From Heterobasidion occidentale (taxonomy: Eukaryota > Basidiomycota > Agaricomycetes > Russulales > Bondarzewiaceae): a stretch of 64,000 nt of DNA. The stretch covers positions 124,001 through 188,000 of the forward strand of contig JBCAQO010000016.1 in NCBI GenBank assembly GCA_039111635.1. Reading direction: 5' to 3'. This document shows, in pieces, positions 43,629 to 56,796 of the stretch (position 1 is the first letter of the stretch; the number at the start of each line of letters is the position of its first letter). The position numbers were made by a program, and so were the translations under genes. Under the pieces are notes generated by a model, which worked only from the letters and a program-made list of their open reading frames with translations, was not told the origin of the DNA and ran no database searches.

Positions 43629-44842
43629 GGCGATCGACTGAAAAGATGAAAGTGGCGATAATAGAGAGTCGTTGCCTTCGCTCTCAGATGTTTGGGCTTT
43701 TATATTCGTCTGTCCTCTGAGCGTTCCGTGTACAACGATGCACGAAAGCATTTCTTGCTCTTTGGAATGCATCGTGATATCGGTGCATATGTCACCCTCA
43801 TAACTACAAGACGGTTTTCCAGCATTGCTTTCATCGCTGGTTACCGAGGCATTCATGACTGGGCTATGGCGATGAATCCTGCTAAACGACGGCGAGGATT
43901 ACGGAATGGCGTAGGAACGTCAGGAAGGACGGAAATTCTCGGAAAGGAGGTTGTACGGAACACTATAGGACGATGGAACTTGGCATCTTATTTTGCGGAT
44001 TTACGGACGCGAATCTCGTTGTCAAGTAACAGTAGAATGAAGATGAGCTGCCGTGTTTCCTAGACCCCGAGAGACCTAATGGCAACCTGAACTACTGATG
44101 CGTCAGTGCGTCCTGCCGACTGGGCAGAAGGGAGAGGTAGAATGATGCCTAGATTTAACTTTGTTGTATGAGGTCCCGCCTCAGGGTTGAAGATGGAACG
44201 AGCAGGTGCCGTGGGGTTCCGCAATCACTTTTAAATTGAACTGTTCGTGCGCAGCGGTAGGGCCTGTAAGGCATGCTCACCTACGTCTTTGGCAGAATTA
44301 GTTCGAGACTATATCTTGGAATGGCATTGTCTTCTCAAGAATGTCCACAAGCCCTCTGAAGGAAGAGTGAGCGAGAGTGTGATGTACTTCATGTTGGATG
44401 TTGCTCGCATGTTGGATGATGCTCGCATGTTGGATGCTGGACGTATGTTGAGTGCTACTAGACGTATGTTGGATGCTGGACGCGGTGTTGGGGATGCAGG
44501 CTGAAAGAGGGTCAAATACTGAAAGCGGCTGTACGTCAAATGGCATGTTTGAAGCTGTGTCAAGACTCTGACACCAGAGCGGCCATGCTTCCACAGGTTC
44601 GCGACGAGAAGAGAGATGTGGCTTTGAACGTTGAACCGTGGTCGACCACAGTCCCAGGGTCCAAGGATCTCAGGATGACCGCAACTTTGCCCACGGCCAT
44701 TACTACATCGTCAGAATCATATGCAACTCGCTCGAATGACCCACCACATATTCCCTCTACCGACCTACAGGTGACGCGGCCTTGGCTCAGGCCGGCTCGC
44801 AGACTTGGACCTGTCCCTACCTGACCTACCGACAACGTTGCA
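43629..44842. other. Intergenic, with an 18-bp minisatellite
   Basis: No gene supported. At 44391-44483 five tandem units of 18 bp (one of 21) have the form ATGTTGGATGNTGNNCGN; because 18 is a multiple of three they translate as MLDxAR repeats, but no gene context supports coding. Confidence 0.6.
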
Positions 44843-46015
44843 ATGGGGCAAGCCCTCAGCCTGTTTTCTCAACTGTTCCCGCCTGCTTCACACTTTTCTG
44901 TTCACAACATTCCAGACCTTACAGGCCGTATTGCGCTTGTAACAGGCGGAAATGCTGGAATCGGAAAAGAAACAGTGCGCGCTTTGTTAGAGCACAACGC
45001 GACAGTTTATCTCGCCGCGCGGTCGAGGAGCAAGGCCGAAGAAACCATTTTGGAACTCAAGCAAAGCATAGGGAAGGAGGCGCAGTTTCTGTTGTGCGAT
45101 TTGGCGAGCATGGAGAGTGTGAGAGGTGCTGCACAAGAATTTCTGAGCAAAGAGACAGAGCTGCATATGCTGTTCAACAACGGGTGCGAATATTTCTCCT
45201 ATACATCCAGAACGTGTGGAGACTTGACGTTTTCGAATTGCAGTGGGGTACTGTCTCCTCCAATAGATCAACTCACTGTAGAAGGTATTGATCTCCAATG
45301 GGGAGTGAACGTGGTAGGACATGCCCTTCTTACTTTCCTCCTCCTCCCTGCTCTTCTCTCTGGAGCAAAATCGTCGCCAGATGGCAAGGCCAGAGTAGTG
45401 AACACATCGTCGATCGCGTCTTATGGTGACATTATACATTGGGACTCTTTTCTTCCTGGAGAGGCGAGAGACAAACTGGGCTCAAGGCGTCTGTATATGC
45501 AGAGCAAACATGTGCGTAGTAATCATGTCTATGTGCGCCATTTGACAGAAGAGATGTCCACGATACGTTTAGGGGAATGTTGAATTCGCCCGTGAATTAG
45601 GCCGGCGTTATGGAGATAGCATCATTTCGACCGCAGTCAATCCAGGAAATATACGCACTACTCTATATCGCCATTACCCTTCCTTGCTCGAGCGTTTGGC
45701 TGTACGTCGTTTTCGTACCAGCTGCCGCGCGATTATACCCAATGATTCATTTGATGCGCAGCTTTCAACAATGTACCCTCCTCCAACAGGTGCACTGACG
45801 CAGCTTTGGGCCGGCACTTCGCCTGAAACTGTAGATTTCAACGGAAAGGTATGTGATTTCTGCTTTCGCTCCATTGCGCGATCTATACTCACAAGGGAAT
45901 GCTGCAGTTCCTGATCCCTTTCGCCCGTGTAGGTGAATGTCGTGCGGAGGCAAACGACCCCGAAGTCGGTAGTCGCCTATGGGCATATCTTGAAGAAGTA
46001 ACTACCAAGTCTTGA
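44843..46015 (+). CDS. Short-chain dehydrogenase/reductase 1
   Basis: Five exons (44843-45183, 45244-45511, 45573-45701, 45762-45848, 45908-46015) give 310 residues in phase. N-terminus MGQALSLFSQLFPP, Rossmann motif VTGGNAGIG, NNGG for the usual NNAG, catalytic Ser in NTSSIASY, YMQSK for the YxxxK pair, and VNPG. It belongs to the retinol-dehydrogenase-like SDRs; the substrate is unknown. Two close relatives lie at 55587 and 58899. It converges with the alpha-galactosidase at 46426. Confidence 0.88.
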
Positions 46016-46425
46016 ACTGTAGGTCCTTCGCAGGAAATGGAACATGGTAACAATCCAAAGGCGTTGATTGCATCATGTAGAACAAGCATGGCTAGATAAC
46101 TTGATTGGAAGAATTAGTTTCTTCTGTGCGGCTGTTGGAACAAGTTATGGATGCGTGCGGTTTACTTCCGAGATACGATCATTCGGGTGCACAAGGATGC
46201 GGTGTACCCTCAGTACAGCAAACTCGGTAAGCCATACAGAGGCCATCCTAATCTCTGGGTATGGAATGTGATTATAGTCGCCACGTCTCAGTACAATTCG
46301 TTGCTGGCATTTTATCCATCCAATCAATCATACATTTTCGATATTGAAACGACTAACCAACGCCAATTTTCTTCATCCACTTTCAGATCTGCGTCCACTT
46401 ACACGCTGCTCACAGCCCGACAGGT
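46016..46425. other. Convergent intergenic
   Basis: No gene or element seen. Confidence 0.5.
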
Positions 46426-48793
46426 TTACCCACCAACCCTTGTACCATTCTCAGCAGTGCACTGGAACCATACGGAGCACTGAGGGTAGATTCCGCTAGG
46501 CTCGTCTCCGGCATCTTGGAGCAGAAGAGCGACGACTCCATGAGGAGGTACACCTGGGGCTGTAAAGTTTCGCACGGCTGTGCCGTTGTTCGTATGGGTC
46601 CAGAGATCCTACGGAGATGATAAGTGACCTTAGACAGTAGGGGAACGCATACCCTGACGGAATACTGTCGCCCAGCACGGATCCAAGGGGACTCAGTGAG
46701 ATTAAAGAAGAGGTCAGACGGCTCGCTGAGCGTGTTTAGCTGTCGTGAAAACGAGGAATTTAGTAAGGAGCAGACAAGCATTATGTGTGAAATCCGACGT
46801 GCCAACATGAACACAGTTCCGTTCTGACTCGGTCCGCTCCAATATTGCGCAGGATAGGTCGAATTACTGGTCCAATCCGGCTATAGCGCTGTTATTCGAT
46901 GACAAAACATAAGTTGGCAAAACATACATTGATTCCCCATCGAAAGGGTGAGATACTGGATCCTTCGACAGGGTCCTGGTTAATCGCGAGGATTTCTCGG
47001 TTCTTCAAAATGCCCAGTATATCGTCAGTGATGGCGGACAACTGTGGCAAACGATCGAATAGAACCAACAGATAAGCATACACAACAAAAAAAAACACAA
47101 AATTGACGTACGTTGGTGCCGATTAAGAGCGGGGACTTCATGAGCGCCCAAGCGGTGAAGTGGGACTTCGCCTCATCATAGGTCAGGCCGCCATTGCCTC
47201 TGCATAGATTTTATTGAAGCTCTCAATTCGCACGTCCATAGACCCCAGGCGAGAGCATTGACGCACAATTGTAACTTACATCGCGAGAAGTTTAATATGA
47301 GCTATCTGTTCGGAACAAGATGAGCTCACCATGTCCAAATCATTTCGACCATAAAAGCCCGTCGCTTGGGTGATGAACGAATTGCTTTATTATAGGTCAG
47401 ATCCAGATCTCTCCACGAGGAAAAACACAAACAAATTGATGATGTTGGTTAAGGACGCCCAGTTGGGACCAATGTCACCGGTTGTCTGTAGACGATCGGA
47501 GCAAGCATCTCACAAAAAAAAAGACGCCTTACACGCCAACTGTGTGCCATACTAGCTCCCCACCTGAGGAACAATCATACATCACGTCTTCTGGATGGAA
47601 GAGGTAAACGTACATCCACACTTGGCTCTAAGAAACACTTCGTCAGTGCGCTCGTCGTGTCATACATGATAGTCAGACACTGACCCAGCCCCATTCACAC
47701 AACGAATAAACGATCTGGACATGTGAATGCTGCGAAACCGCAGTTATCGCGTCTGCCATGCGCTGGTATTCTATGATACAGGTGAGAATCGGTAGTAGGA
47801 TGTGAATCACAGGAAGCTCACTTCCTGTCATCCCCTGGCGGATTATGTCGTCAAATGGGACTATCAGAGACAAGTAAGCATATTATTCACTTGAAAATCA
47901 AAGAGAGCTTACTAGCACAATTGTCGAATTTCAAATAGTCAAAGCCCCAATCGACGAAGAATGTCTGAGCATCTTGCTGTTCATGCTCGAATGAACCAGG
48001 GTACCCTGCGCAAGTGAACCATCCCGAGTCGCTATACTGGTCAGGGAAGCGTGAGGCATCGAATGCTGATGCAGACTGTTTATACTTACAATCCCCGCTT
48101 TGCTGGTGGGAAGAATGGTCAGAAATTATATATCCTGGCCACAATAATCGCGAACGTACAATCCAAGTCTTTGAATCTGAGTGGTGAGATTCTTCATTCC
48201 GCTCTTGAACCGCACTCGATCTTATGGTAATTAGCATGTATAATTTGGTCAACAAAAGTGAACTGAAGTAGCATTTACCGGCTACCACAGTGCCAGCTGA
48301 TGTCCTATTCTTTTCGGCCCAACAATCATCAAGATTAACGTACGTGTAACCAGCATCCTGAACCAGAGCTCAGAGATCAAAGTTGGCCTATCTTCAGACA
48401 TGTCTTACTTACTTGAAGACCAAGCGATTTCATTAACTTTGCGGTGGTGACGATGAGGTCTTCGTCGATGTTGCACTGTTGAAAAGATGACTGGTCAAAT
48501 CATTGTATCTACACGAAATGCGACATGTGCAAATACCTGAAAGGCGTTCCACGCTGTATGGCATGAACGGTGAACCAAATGAGCAGGTCTAGAAACTACC
48601 GACGTACTGTTATACCCGAGAACTGGTATTAGAAGCCGGTGTCATAGACATGAAATTATACACAGCAACGTTGCAAATTACCTGGAAGCCTTGCAACGCC
48701 GTTGGCAAGACCTTGAACAGGCGAAACCCCTGTCATGATTTGGAGAAGTGCTAAGCCCTTCAAAGCGGTTGTACTAATCTTTCGCCAATGCAT
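46426..48793 (-). CDS. GH27 alpha-galactosidase, second copy
   Basis: Starts MHWRKISTTALKGLALLQIM at 48793 (signal-like hydrophobic start) and ends AENGTRVGG, TAA at 46426. Blocks: YTYVNLDDCWAEKNR, YSDSGWFTCAGYPGSFEHEQ, FDNCA with the nucleophile, MADAITAVSQHSHVQIVYSL, WGASMAHSW, GRNDLDM with the acid/base, FTAWALMKSPLLIGTN and EILAINQDPVEG. The 13-nt KAGI exon is kept. The short exon after NDLDM is 26 nt (47280-47305), encoding a divergent IAHIKLLA in place of the LEV of the other copy, which may harm the active-site loop. Base composition is clearly less GC-rich than its paralogue at 31081-33999. Confidence 0.83.
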
Positions 48794-49644
48794 TCTTGAG
48801 AGGATCACGGATTCAAAAGAACGGGGAAGATGGATTTACCAGGATGGGCAGCGGCTGGTCCTTTATATTGTCAAGGAGTGATATATAGGGCCGCTTGCTT
48901 TGTCAAGAGAACGGAGACGCGAATGCTCAGAAAATTCTACAAGAATGCCGCATGACTTTCAAAAACAGTGAACAGAGTAGATGACACCGCATTGAAACCA
49001 TCTTGCTCCGAGTATTGCCCGAGCAGTACCAGGAGACACAAGATCGCTTAACCACATGATCTTTAAGGGCATCGCAAGGACCTTCTTTCAGTAGATGCGG
49101 ACTTTATACATGAGCAGCAGGATGTCAGGGCGAGAAGGACTCGACGAGGAATGTCTTCGGCTACGATAAAGGTGCCCCCACAGAATGGTAACGGCCCGGG
49201 ACAAGGTGACCAGGTAAAATTAGTTCCCTTCAAACGCGTCGAGCCAGGTTGAGCCTTTGACAGTCAAGATGACTGATCCAAAAACAGGAAGAGGGCTGAT
49301 TTGATCTGCCGAGAGTCAAGTGTCCTTAATGAAACGAGCCAGTAGAATCTAGAATCAATCTTGCGCTAGCCAGCCTACGAACCATTAAACTGAGCGACAT
49401 GAGATGATGGAGACAGAATGTTAACAAGGCGTTGCTGAGAAGCAGATGATTTTTAAAACTGAGCATTGTAATAGCGTGTCGAAAGAGTTGGAGAAGAGCG
49501 GCAGAAGAGACACCAGGGTGATTACTGGGTGATTATTCCAGAGTTCAAACTCAGCTTACCACGCCTCTTCCGTCGTCCTCGCCGTCGTTCCCAACATACA
49601 CCTCTCCTGAACGATATCGCCGTCGACCTGGGCGATCTACCACC
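48794..49644. other. Divergent intergenic
   Basis: Promoter space for alpha-galactosidase 2 and Sm D1; no gene or repeat recognised. Confidence 0.5.
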
Positions 49645-50221
49645 ATGAAGCTCGTGAGGTGAATACTTTGCTTTCTTTTCACATTGCTCCACAAAGTTGG
49701 ACTGTATATCTTTCATTCTACAGTCACTCTACCTGCACACATTCCTCGTTTTCTCCCTGTGTGGGCACGCCTGGATGAGCACTGATGGCTGCATTCTGCA
49801 CAGATTTTTGATGAAACTCAACAATGAGACTGTGACGATTGAACTCAAAAACGGATGCGTCGTCCATGGGACGATTACTGGTACGTTTATATACATTATC
49901 TCATCTCGATATCAGACTGATGCCCTACTTCTCTTCGCTGAAAAAGGCGTCGACATGCAAATGAACACACATCTCAAAACGGTCAAAATGACCGCTCGCA
50001 ATCGTGATCCGACATCCCTTGACTCGCTTTCAATCCGCGGAAACAACATCCGTTACTTTGTCCTTCCTGACTCCTTGCCGCTTGACACCCTTCTTGTCGA
50101 CGACGCGCCTAAACCGAAGGGCAGGAAGAAGGAAGATACGCGCGGAAGGGGTCGTGGTGGTCGTGGCGGAGATAGGGGCCGTCCTCGTGGACGTGGACGG
50201 GGCCGGGGCCGGGGTTTTTAG
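49645..50221 (+). CDS. SMD1: Small nuclear ribonucleoprotein Sm D1
   Basis: Three exons (49645-49658, 49804-49880, 49947-50221) give 121 residues, close to the 119 of human SNRPD1. [20 protein letters not shown] and [18 protein letters not shown] carry the Sm1 fold; [20 protein letters not shown] carries Sm2. The tail is the typical Arg-Gly run ([20 protein letters not shown]) that is methylated in other eukaryotes. It is a core component of U1, U2, U4 and U5 snRNPs. The 14-nt first exon decides the start. Downstream AG-rich acceptor AAAAAG is weak but in phase. Confidence 0.96.
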
Positions 50222-50750
50222 TCGTTTGACGGGAATAGTGATGCGCGATCCGATGTTGTTCAATGCAGTACGTTGTTGTTTGTCTCACTGTGCACGAATC
50301 TCTGGCTTTTTGCTAGTTCTGTATCCATTCTTCTGTTTATCTTGACCATCTCATCCTCTCGCCTTGTGAGCCAATAAATAGCAATTCGCGCGCTCTCTAT
50401 AACAAGGGTGACTAGATGAGCTTGCTTCATATTACAAACGGTCAGAGCCGTCTCATCAATATCATAGTTGCGGCGGTCTATGGCGGTGAGCATGCCAAGT
50501 GGGAACTCTTATCTCAATCTCTCATTCTCGTCTGCTCAGTGTGACATCAATGGTCCACAGATGTTCCGCGCCGGCTCTCTTTAACACATCTTGTTCTGAG
50601 ACGACCACAAATACAGCATGCATTACACAGATTGTGGTATAGATTGCGGCTGCAGGATACCAACTCGTATCCACTTCCGCTTGAAAAGGGGGTGAGCTGA
50701 ACTTCGGCCTCAGTATGATACAGGAGCACATACATCGTGTGCAACAAATT
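50222..50750. other. Convergent intergenic
   Basis: 3' flanks of Sm D1 and GPI8; no gene seen. Confidence 0.5.
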
Positions 50751-52383
50751 CTATGCCCGCCGCCGACTGTTGAGTCGAACCCAACCCACTAACCCACCGA
50801 CGACGAAGAGCGACGCCCATGCTCTCAAAGTCCGTGGTGCCGAACCGCTCTCTGTCGTCGAGACGTCCTCCCATGACTCCACTTCTACACTCTCGACAAA
50901 TCTCTCTTCAGACGAATACTCGTCTAGAGATTGATTTTGGCTCGAGGCCATTGAAAGGCCGATGTCGACCGCAGACGAAGCGAGAACTTCGGCATGCGCG
51001 ACGCCGCCGAAAAAGTCGGTAATGAGTGTGCGCTCCAGCGGGCGGTTAAAGAGATCAGCACGGACGCCTGCATGCGAGCGGATTGTCACAGGGTCATACT
51101 TCGAAAACTGAGCCACACAAATGTGCGTGAGCATCACGAGAATAATCAAAATGTGAAGAAAAAAAACTCACGAGGTCGGTCATGCTTGCGTGACTCGTCT
51201 TGTTGATGCCTTCCATGAAATCGAGAACGAAGTGCGTGAAGCTATCTATTACGGCGACGCCGATATCATTATCGTTCTCGTACTGTGGAAAATGTAAGTT
51301 TGATAGCGCTATGATCATGATGTAAATAAAGCTACCGAGTATGAATTCTCCCGAATCTCAGACGAGCCCGTTGCCAAAATGTTGGGAGAGTAAAACTTGG
51401 AGTACATTGTATTGGCTTGGCAAGTATCAATCATGAAGAAGATCTCGTTGTATCTATTGTAGACGCAACAAGAGCACAGATGGAGGGTAGTGAATGCGCC
51501 GTCAGCTGCAGCAGAAGGAAGCACGACATGAAGATGGGAGAATCGCTCACCGTTTCTTCTGCCACATCTGCTCAAATGCATCAGCAATGTCAAAGGCACT
51601 AATCTCTTCGTTGTCTTGGAATTTGAGGAACTCGTTCCCACCGTGGCCAGTCATGTACACGAAGATATTGGAGCGGTCGTCCGTGAGGAGCCGCTTCGAA
51701 CGCGGGACGGACGGCTCGACACGACCTAACACAGTGAGATGACAAGAGGTCGGCGCATAAGGCAACACGCAAACGACGACATCGGGTACGTACCCGTCAA
51801 TACACGCAAGAAATTCTCAACAGTGACTTCATATCCACGGTAGTCCACCTCGATGTTCTCCCCATAAAGGTCTAGATGTCGTCCCTTATTCGCGAAAACA
51901 CAGCCCGGGTAGCGATTGCGCGCGTTGCATGCGACGTCATCGGCGAGCATAAGAATGATATTCGAGTCAGGAATACCAAGACGCTTCACAGTGCGATACC
52001 TGCGATGTATTGCACAGAGAAGGTGTAGAAGAGGTTAGACACGTATTTCGGCGTCGCAGCGTTCACAGTGAGTGTATGGTTCGAACGTACATTCCTAGAG
52101 CATTGGCCATATGCTGCGCCAGAAGGGCATAACTGAGTCACATTACCCAAAAATCAAAGATAGTTGTACCTACTCGATAGTTGAACCAATAGCGCGATGC
52201 ACATACGAGCACTGCCCAGTTGTTGGTGTGTTCTGACTCGGATGCGGCGCCAACCGCATTGCGATCAAAGAACTGTCGAACAACAGTGTCTGGGCCCTCA
52301 GTCGGCCATGCTGAAATGACAATGTGGATGTGGGAGAGCAGGCATAAGAGCAGGGTGTGTTGGAGGAGGAAAGAGAGCTGCAT
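50751..52383 (-). CDS. GPI8: GPI-anchor transamidase catalytic subunit
   Basis: Starts [20 protein letters not shown] (signal peptide) at 52383. C13 peptidase blocks follow in order: [64 protein letters not shown], the catalytic His in YMTGHGG and catalytic Cys in FMIDTCQA, then [20 protein letters not shown] [13 protein letters not shown], and a C-terminal membrane segment [12 protein letters not shown] with basic end. At least six introns. The enzyme attaches GPI anchors to proteins in the ER membrane. Stop TAG at 50751. Confidence 0.94.
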
Positions 52384-53493
52384 TGACCACTCGAACCCGG
52401 AAGCCGTGGGAAAGTAAGAATCACCAAGGCAGTTTACAGAAATCTAGGTACGTACCACTCTACTCCCTCTCATGCATGAGATCTAATGACCATGCTTCTG
52501 CCCGTTCAAATCATGGCCAATTGAACCCCAAACCAAAGGCAAATCTGGCAAATCTCACCTCGCTTGCCCATTTTTTTCGGGATTCTCAAAAATGACGTCT
52601 GAGGCTTTTTTTATTTTCAGTGGTCCTCCGCTCAAGCACTCAGTACTCAAGTATCCAAGGTTCAAGGTCATGCGTGCCAGTCCATGTCACCCGTTCTGTC
52701 AGTGTTGTTCACGAATTAATTGGCTCGTTTGTGATCAAGTAGTAGGGCGCCATACATCTATTGCAGTTGTTGAGGTAAGACACGTAGCGCGGTCGATGCG
52801 ATGAACGACCTGTCCCATGTCCCTTGCGCCGTGACTAGCTATGCAGCCGGCAATCTTGCATGCAGCGTTATTTTCGATGCTTAGCGGGGCATCTCGACAG
52901 ATGTCGCATCGTACGGAATCAACGGTTCGACCCACTGTCCTATACCCGTTTGTGCGTCCCAGACAGCAATCGCAAACCCCGATTTCGGGAGACTGGTATA
53001 CAACAGCGTTGATATCAAGGGACTAGGCCCGTGCTTGTCAACCCTCCCACTGTTTGTGAACTTTCAATGATGCTGCTCTGCTTCAAGAAACGACTTGGGG
53101 AACGTCGGTGACCATGAATGCACAAAGCTCGCATGTGGATTCTAGGAAGAAAAAGGATTTCATCCAAAGATAGTTGTCAGGAACTTCGTAGTCCATACAA
53201 AAGGCTCTACAACGTATCGAAAGTAGGTACTCGACTATATCACACGCCCCACCGAATCACCCTGGGCGCGAGCGCTCAGGGTATAGACTATCACTCAATA
53301 TCAATCGATGATATGCCTCTTCGCGCGCTGTGCCTTCCAGAACGATGTCCATTGTTGTTCAATCACCTCTTCGGCACCATTATTAAGGGCAGGTGCTCCC
53401 CAGTTAAAAGCAGGTACCTCGAAGTGCGTTCTGCCATCACAACACGACCCCTCCAGGCTCGTAACTCAAATTTCCGTCATAACATCCCCTCCG
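52384..53493. other. Intergenic before the peroxidase
   Basis: No gene supported; short frames here have no recognisable motif. Confidence 0.45.
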
Positions 53494-54277
53494 TCTCACC
53501 ACACAAATGGTATATGTCCCGTGACGGGCCAGTCCCATGATTGGTGTCCAGCACAGGCAGGTGACTCCCGAGCGCCGTGTCCTGGATTGAACACACTCGC
53601 AAATCACGGATACTTGTGCGAAACTTTTCACTAATGACCTCGCATAGAGACTGACACCTCCTTCCGTCTCCCTCGGACCTCGCGATGGGAAACGAATCAG
53701 TGCTGCAACACTGGTGCACGCCGTCCAAGAAGGCTATGGCATTTTCAAGCCTCTTGCGTTCGCCCTGGCCTACGGCGGCCAACTCGTCCTAGGACAAGCG
53801 GGGGAGTTCAGTCTGGGAGACCTAGCACGCCACAATCATATAGAGCACGACGCTTCGCTGGTCCACGACGATGCCCAGGGTCGCCAGGAATACGCCCCGA
53901 GCGTCCCGGACAACGCGCTGCTGGACGAGTTGTTAGACGACTCGCGCGATGGAAAGTACTTGACCACCCTGGATATCGCCAAACCAAGGGTACGCCGAGA
54001 AGCGACGTATGGAAGTGCGGGGCTGGATATCTTCCATGCCGAGATTGCGAAGGTGGAGGCGGCCGTTGTCCTGGAAATATTCGACGCGAAGGGCTCAGAG
54101 AGAGGAGAGGGCGGTGTACCGTTGGCCGTGTTGAGAGAATGGTTGCATGATGAAAGGTTGCTAGAGGGATGGAAGCCGGGAAGGACCACTGGCCTATGGG
54201 AGACTCTCGAGCGATCCGAAGAAATAAGGAAGGCTATGGATGAGATCAGGGAAAGTGATGGTTCGACTGACCGCTGA
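53494..54277 (+). pseudogene. Heme-thiolate peroxidase (chloroperoxidase/UPO family)
   Basis: The first part reads NGICPVTGQSHDWCPAQAGD and APCPGLNTLANHGYL with the PCP heme-ligand Cys; the second PRDGKRISAATLVHAVQEGY, SLGDLARHNHIEHDASLVHDD with the catalytic Glu-His-Asp, and EYAPSVPDNALLDELL, to a TGA after SDGSTDR. Such enzymes use peroxide to oxidise or halogenate substrates. The intron between the parts (53616-53676; branch-like CACTAATG) has donor GTGCGA but ends in GG, not AG, exactly where in-frame splicing needs it. The N-terminal start is unclear: no convincing ATG is near. It may be inactive. Confidence 0.7.
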
Positions 54278-55586
54278 TATAACATTGATTCGCTATCTAT
54301 GCTCAGATGGATTGGATTTAACTTGTAGAAAGTCGGATGTAGAGCGTGTCTCGAGGTCGATTTTATGTTGCACAGCAAGCTCCTGAGTCGGACTTCGAGG
54401 ATGTCATGAACTCAGGGATCTTCCTGATGAGATGGGAATGAACCAGATTGCCGAGCCCATCGAGGCCTAAAGGTTAGTTTTGCAGGTCAAAAAATGAGAT
54501 TTAAGCGAAACGGCAGCTTATGATGTAGAGCAAAAAAATTGAATGGTACGAAGAATGCTTCACGAAATGGCGTTCACACCGCGTTCGGAGACATCATATT
54601 GTAAAGACTCGTTTCGCTTAGTGCTCTGGACTGACCTCTCAAGAACGTGACCAAGGGCTCTTTGATAGTAGGACAAATCCTTGAATCTTGCGACAGCGTA
54701 TGCAGATCTCCTGGCATAGCCAATGATTGTCGAGTGTCAGTTGAAAAAGCAAGAGAAGAGGTGATTTACCGGTGCAGCTGCTCTTCTCGTGTCAAAGCTT
54801 CTCGTGTCAAAGCCAGAAGGGTTGGACGTCTAGACTCGCGTCGCATGGGCGAGCCGAGAGTGGAACACGCAAAATAAACTTGCCGATAGAGCCTTTCTAG
54901 CAACAACATCATAGACAGCAGCGGCTTGATGCCCCTCTGCCCATGTCACGGTATCCTATCCCCATCAACATTTACAAGTGCGAGAGCTGGCGTATATGAC
55001 ACAACTGACAAGCAAGGAAAGGCGGATAGCGGAAGGGTGTGTTGTATGTGAGCCTTTTGACGATGCATGGTAAGGTGTCATATCTATCGACAGCGCGGAT
55101 GGCCCATAGCAAGCAGCGAAAGCGCTCGAGCAGAAAGTCAACCACAGTTATCTCAACGGTTCAAGATGGCTCCGAGCGAGAATGGAGCATCGGCGATAGC
55201 ACGATCCGACTGTTCGAGTTCGGCTCGGAAAGGACGCGTCACGGTCGGCACGTAGACATGAATGATGCTCGTGCACCTGATAGAAAGGATGGTTCTCTCT
55301 AACGAATGATCAGCAAACGGTGCTCACCTCTGCATCGGACAAGATGGGGGCCCACTGTGGTCTAGGAAAGAACACAAGGCCAAGAGGGAGATTGTTTGTC
55401 GTGGGAGGAGGCACGTGACCGGAGCGCGTCTGGGAACACGCGTTCGAAGCTGGGAACCTGTCAGTCTCACCACAATGAGACAACGCCCAATATATAAGCC
55501 CAATCGCTCCTTCCCCTCGCTCCTTCATCTCCCTCTCCCCACGCCTCGCACCTTTGCGACGCCCCAAGCGAACGCACGACAACACG
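54278..55586. other. Upstream part of tandem duplication unit 1
   Basis: No gene. From about 54580 the DNA resembles 58150 onwards (shared blocks include TATCCCCATC, ACATTTACAAGTG and AAGCAGCGAA), so the duplication includes about 1 kb of upstream sequence. Confidence 0.6.
55491..55498 (+). promoter_or_regulatory. TATA box of SDR 2
   Basis: TATATAAG, 89 nt before the ATG at 55587, within a block (CAACGCCCA..AAGCCCAATCGCTCC) also kept upstream of SDR 3. Confidence 0.65.
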
Positions 55587-56796
55587 ATGGGTCAGAACTG
55601 GAGCCTCCTCACTCAGTGGTTCCCCCCGCGCTCCCACTTCTCCGTCTCCGATATCCCTGACCTCACCGGCCGCGTCGCCCTCGTCACGGGCGGCAACTCC
55701 GGCATCGGAAAGGAGACCGTGCGTGCCCTCCTCTCCCACAACTCCACCGTCTACGTCGCCGCCCGCGACCGCTCCAAGGCAACTGCCGCTATTGCGGACC
55801 TCAAGCGCGACACCGGAAAGGACGCTATCTTCCTCGAGTGTGATCTCGCGGACATGCACAGCGTGAAGCGTGCGGCAGAGGAGTTTCTCGGAAAGGAGAC
55901 GGAGCTGCACATGCTTTACAATAACGGGTACGAATCTTCCTTTTTCGATGACTTGCCTCGTTCATCCCCTCTCCTCATTGTTAATTGCAGCGGCGTCATG
56001 TGGCCATCTGCTTCTCTCCTCACAAAAGACGGATACGACCTCCAATGGGGAACAAACGTCGTCGGCCACTTCCTTCTCACCAAACTGCTCATCCCTGCCC
56101 TCCTCGCCGGCGCACGCTCCTCCCCCGATGCGAAAGCGCGTGTCGTCACCACCGCATCCATGGGTGCCTACTTTGACGTCATCGACTGGGATTCGTTCCG
56201 CCCCGGCCCTGCCCGCGACAAGCTGAATACCTACACGCTCTACAACCAGAGCAAGCACGTACGTCCATCTTTCCTCCCGCTCCGTTCGAAGAACAGCTCC
56301 AAACGCGCGGCCAATTCCAACAGGGAAACGTGGTGCTCGCGAAGGAGCTTGCGAGACGGTACGGCGACAAGGGCATCGTCTCCACCTCCGTCAACCCGGG
56401 CAACCTCAAGACTGAGCTCCAGCGACACCTGGACCCCATCAGCCGCTTCCTCATCGTGCGTCCCCTCGTCTACCCCCGCGGCAGATGAACTGACGCTCGG
56501 CCGTCGGCTCCGCGCACCTGCAGCAACTAGTGCTGTATCCCGTCCCGTATGGGGCTCTCACGCAGCTCTGGGCCGGCACGTCCCCCGAGACGGTCGATTT
56601 GAACGGGAAGGTGAGTAAAATGTCCAACCTCCCGATTCTCACCACATCGCGCAATATCGCTAATCGCTTGGGGCCACGCGGCGTGCAGTTCTTCATCCCC
56701 TGGGCACGCGTCGGGGAATGCAGGCCCGAGACAAGCGACCCCGAAAACGGACGGCGGCTGTGGGAGTGGCTCGAGAACGAGACGCGGGACTTTTGA
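55587..56796 (+). CDS. Short-chain dehydrogenase/reductase 2
   Basis: Five exons (55587-55927, 55991-56258, 56324-56455, 56524-56610, 56689-56796) give 311 residues; the exon layout is the same as SDR 1. Motifs: VTGGNSGIGKETV, CDLADMHSVKRAA, LYNNGG, catalytic Ser in TTASMGAY, Tyr/Lys in YNQSK, VSTSVNPGN, and the C-terminal YGALTQLWAGTSPETVDLNG shared with SDR 1. All splice sites are canonical and the gene looks intact. NAD(P)H-dependent; substrate unknown. Confidence 0.92.

Noticed and set aside
44247..44504. Plus-strand frame with MLDxAR repeats as a gene
   Set aside because: It is the translation of an 18-bp minisatellite; no start context, introns or neighbours support a gene.
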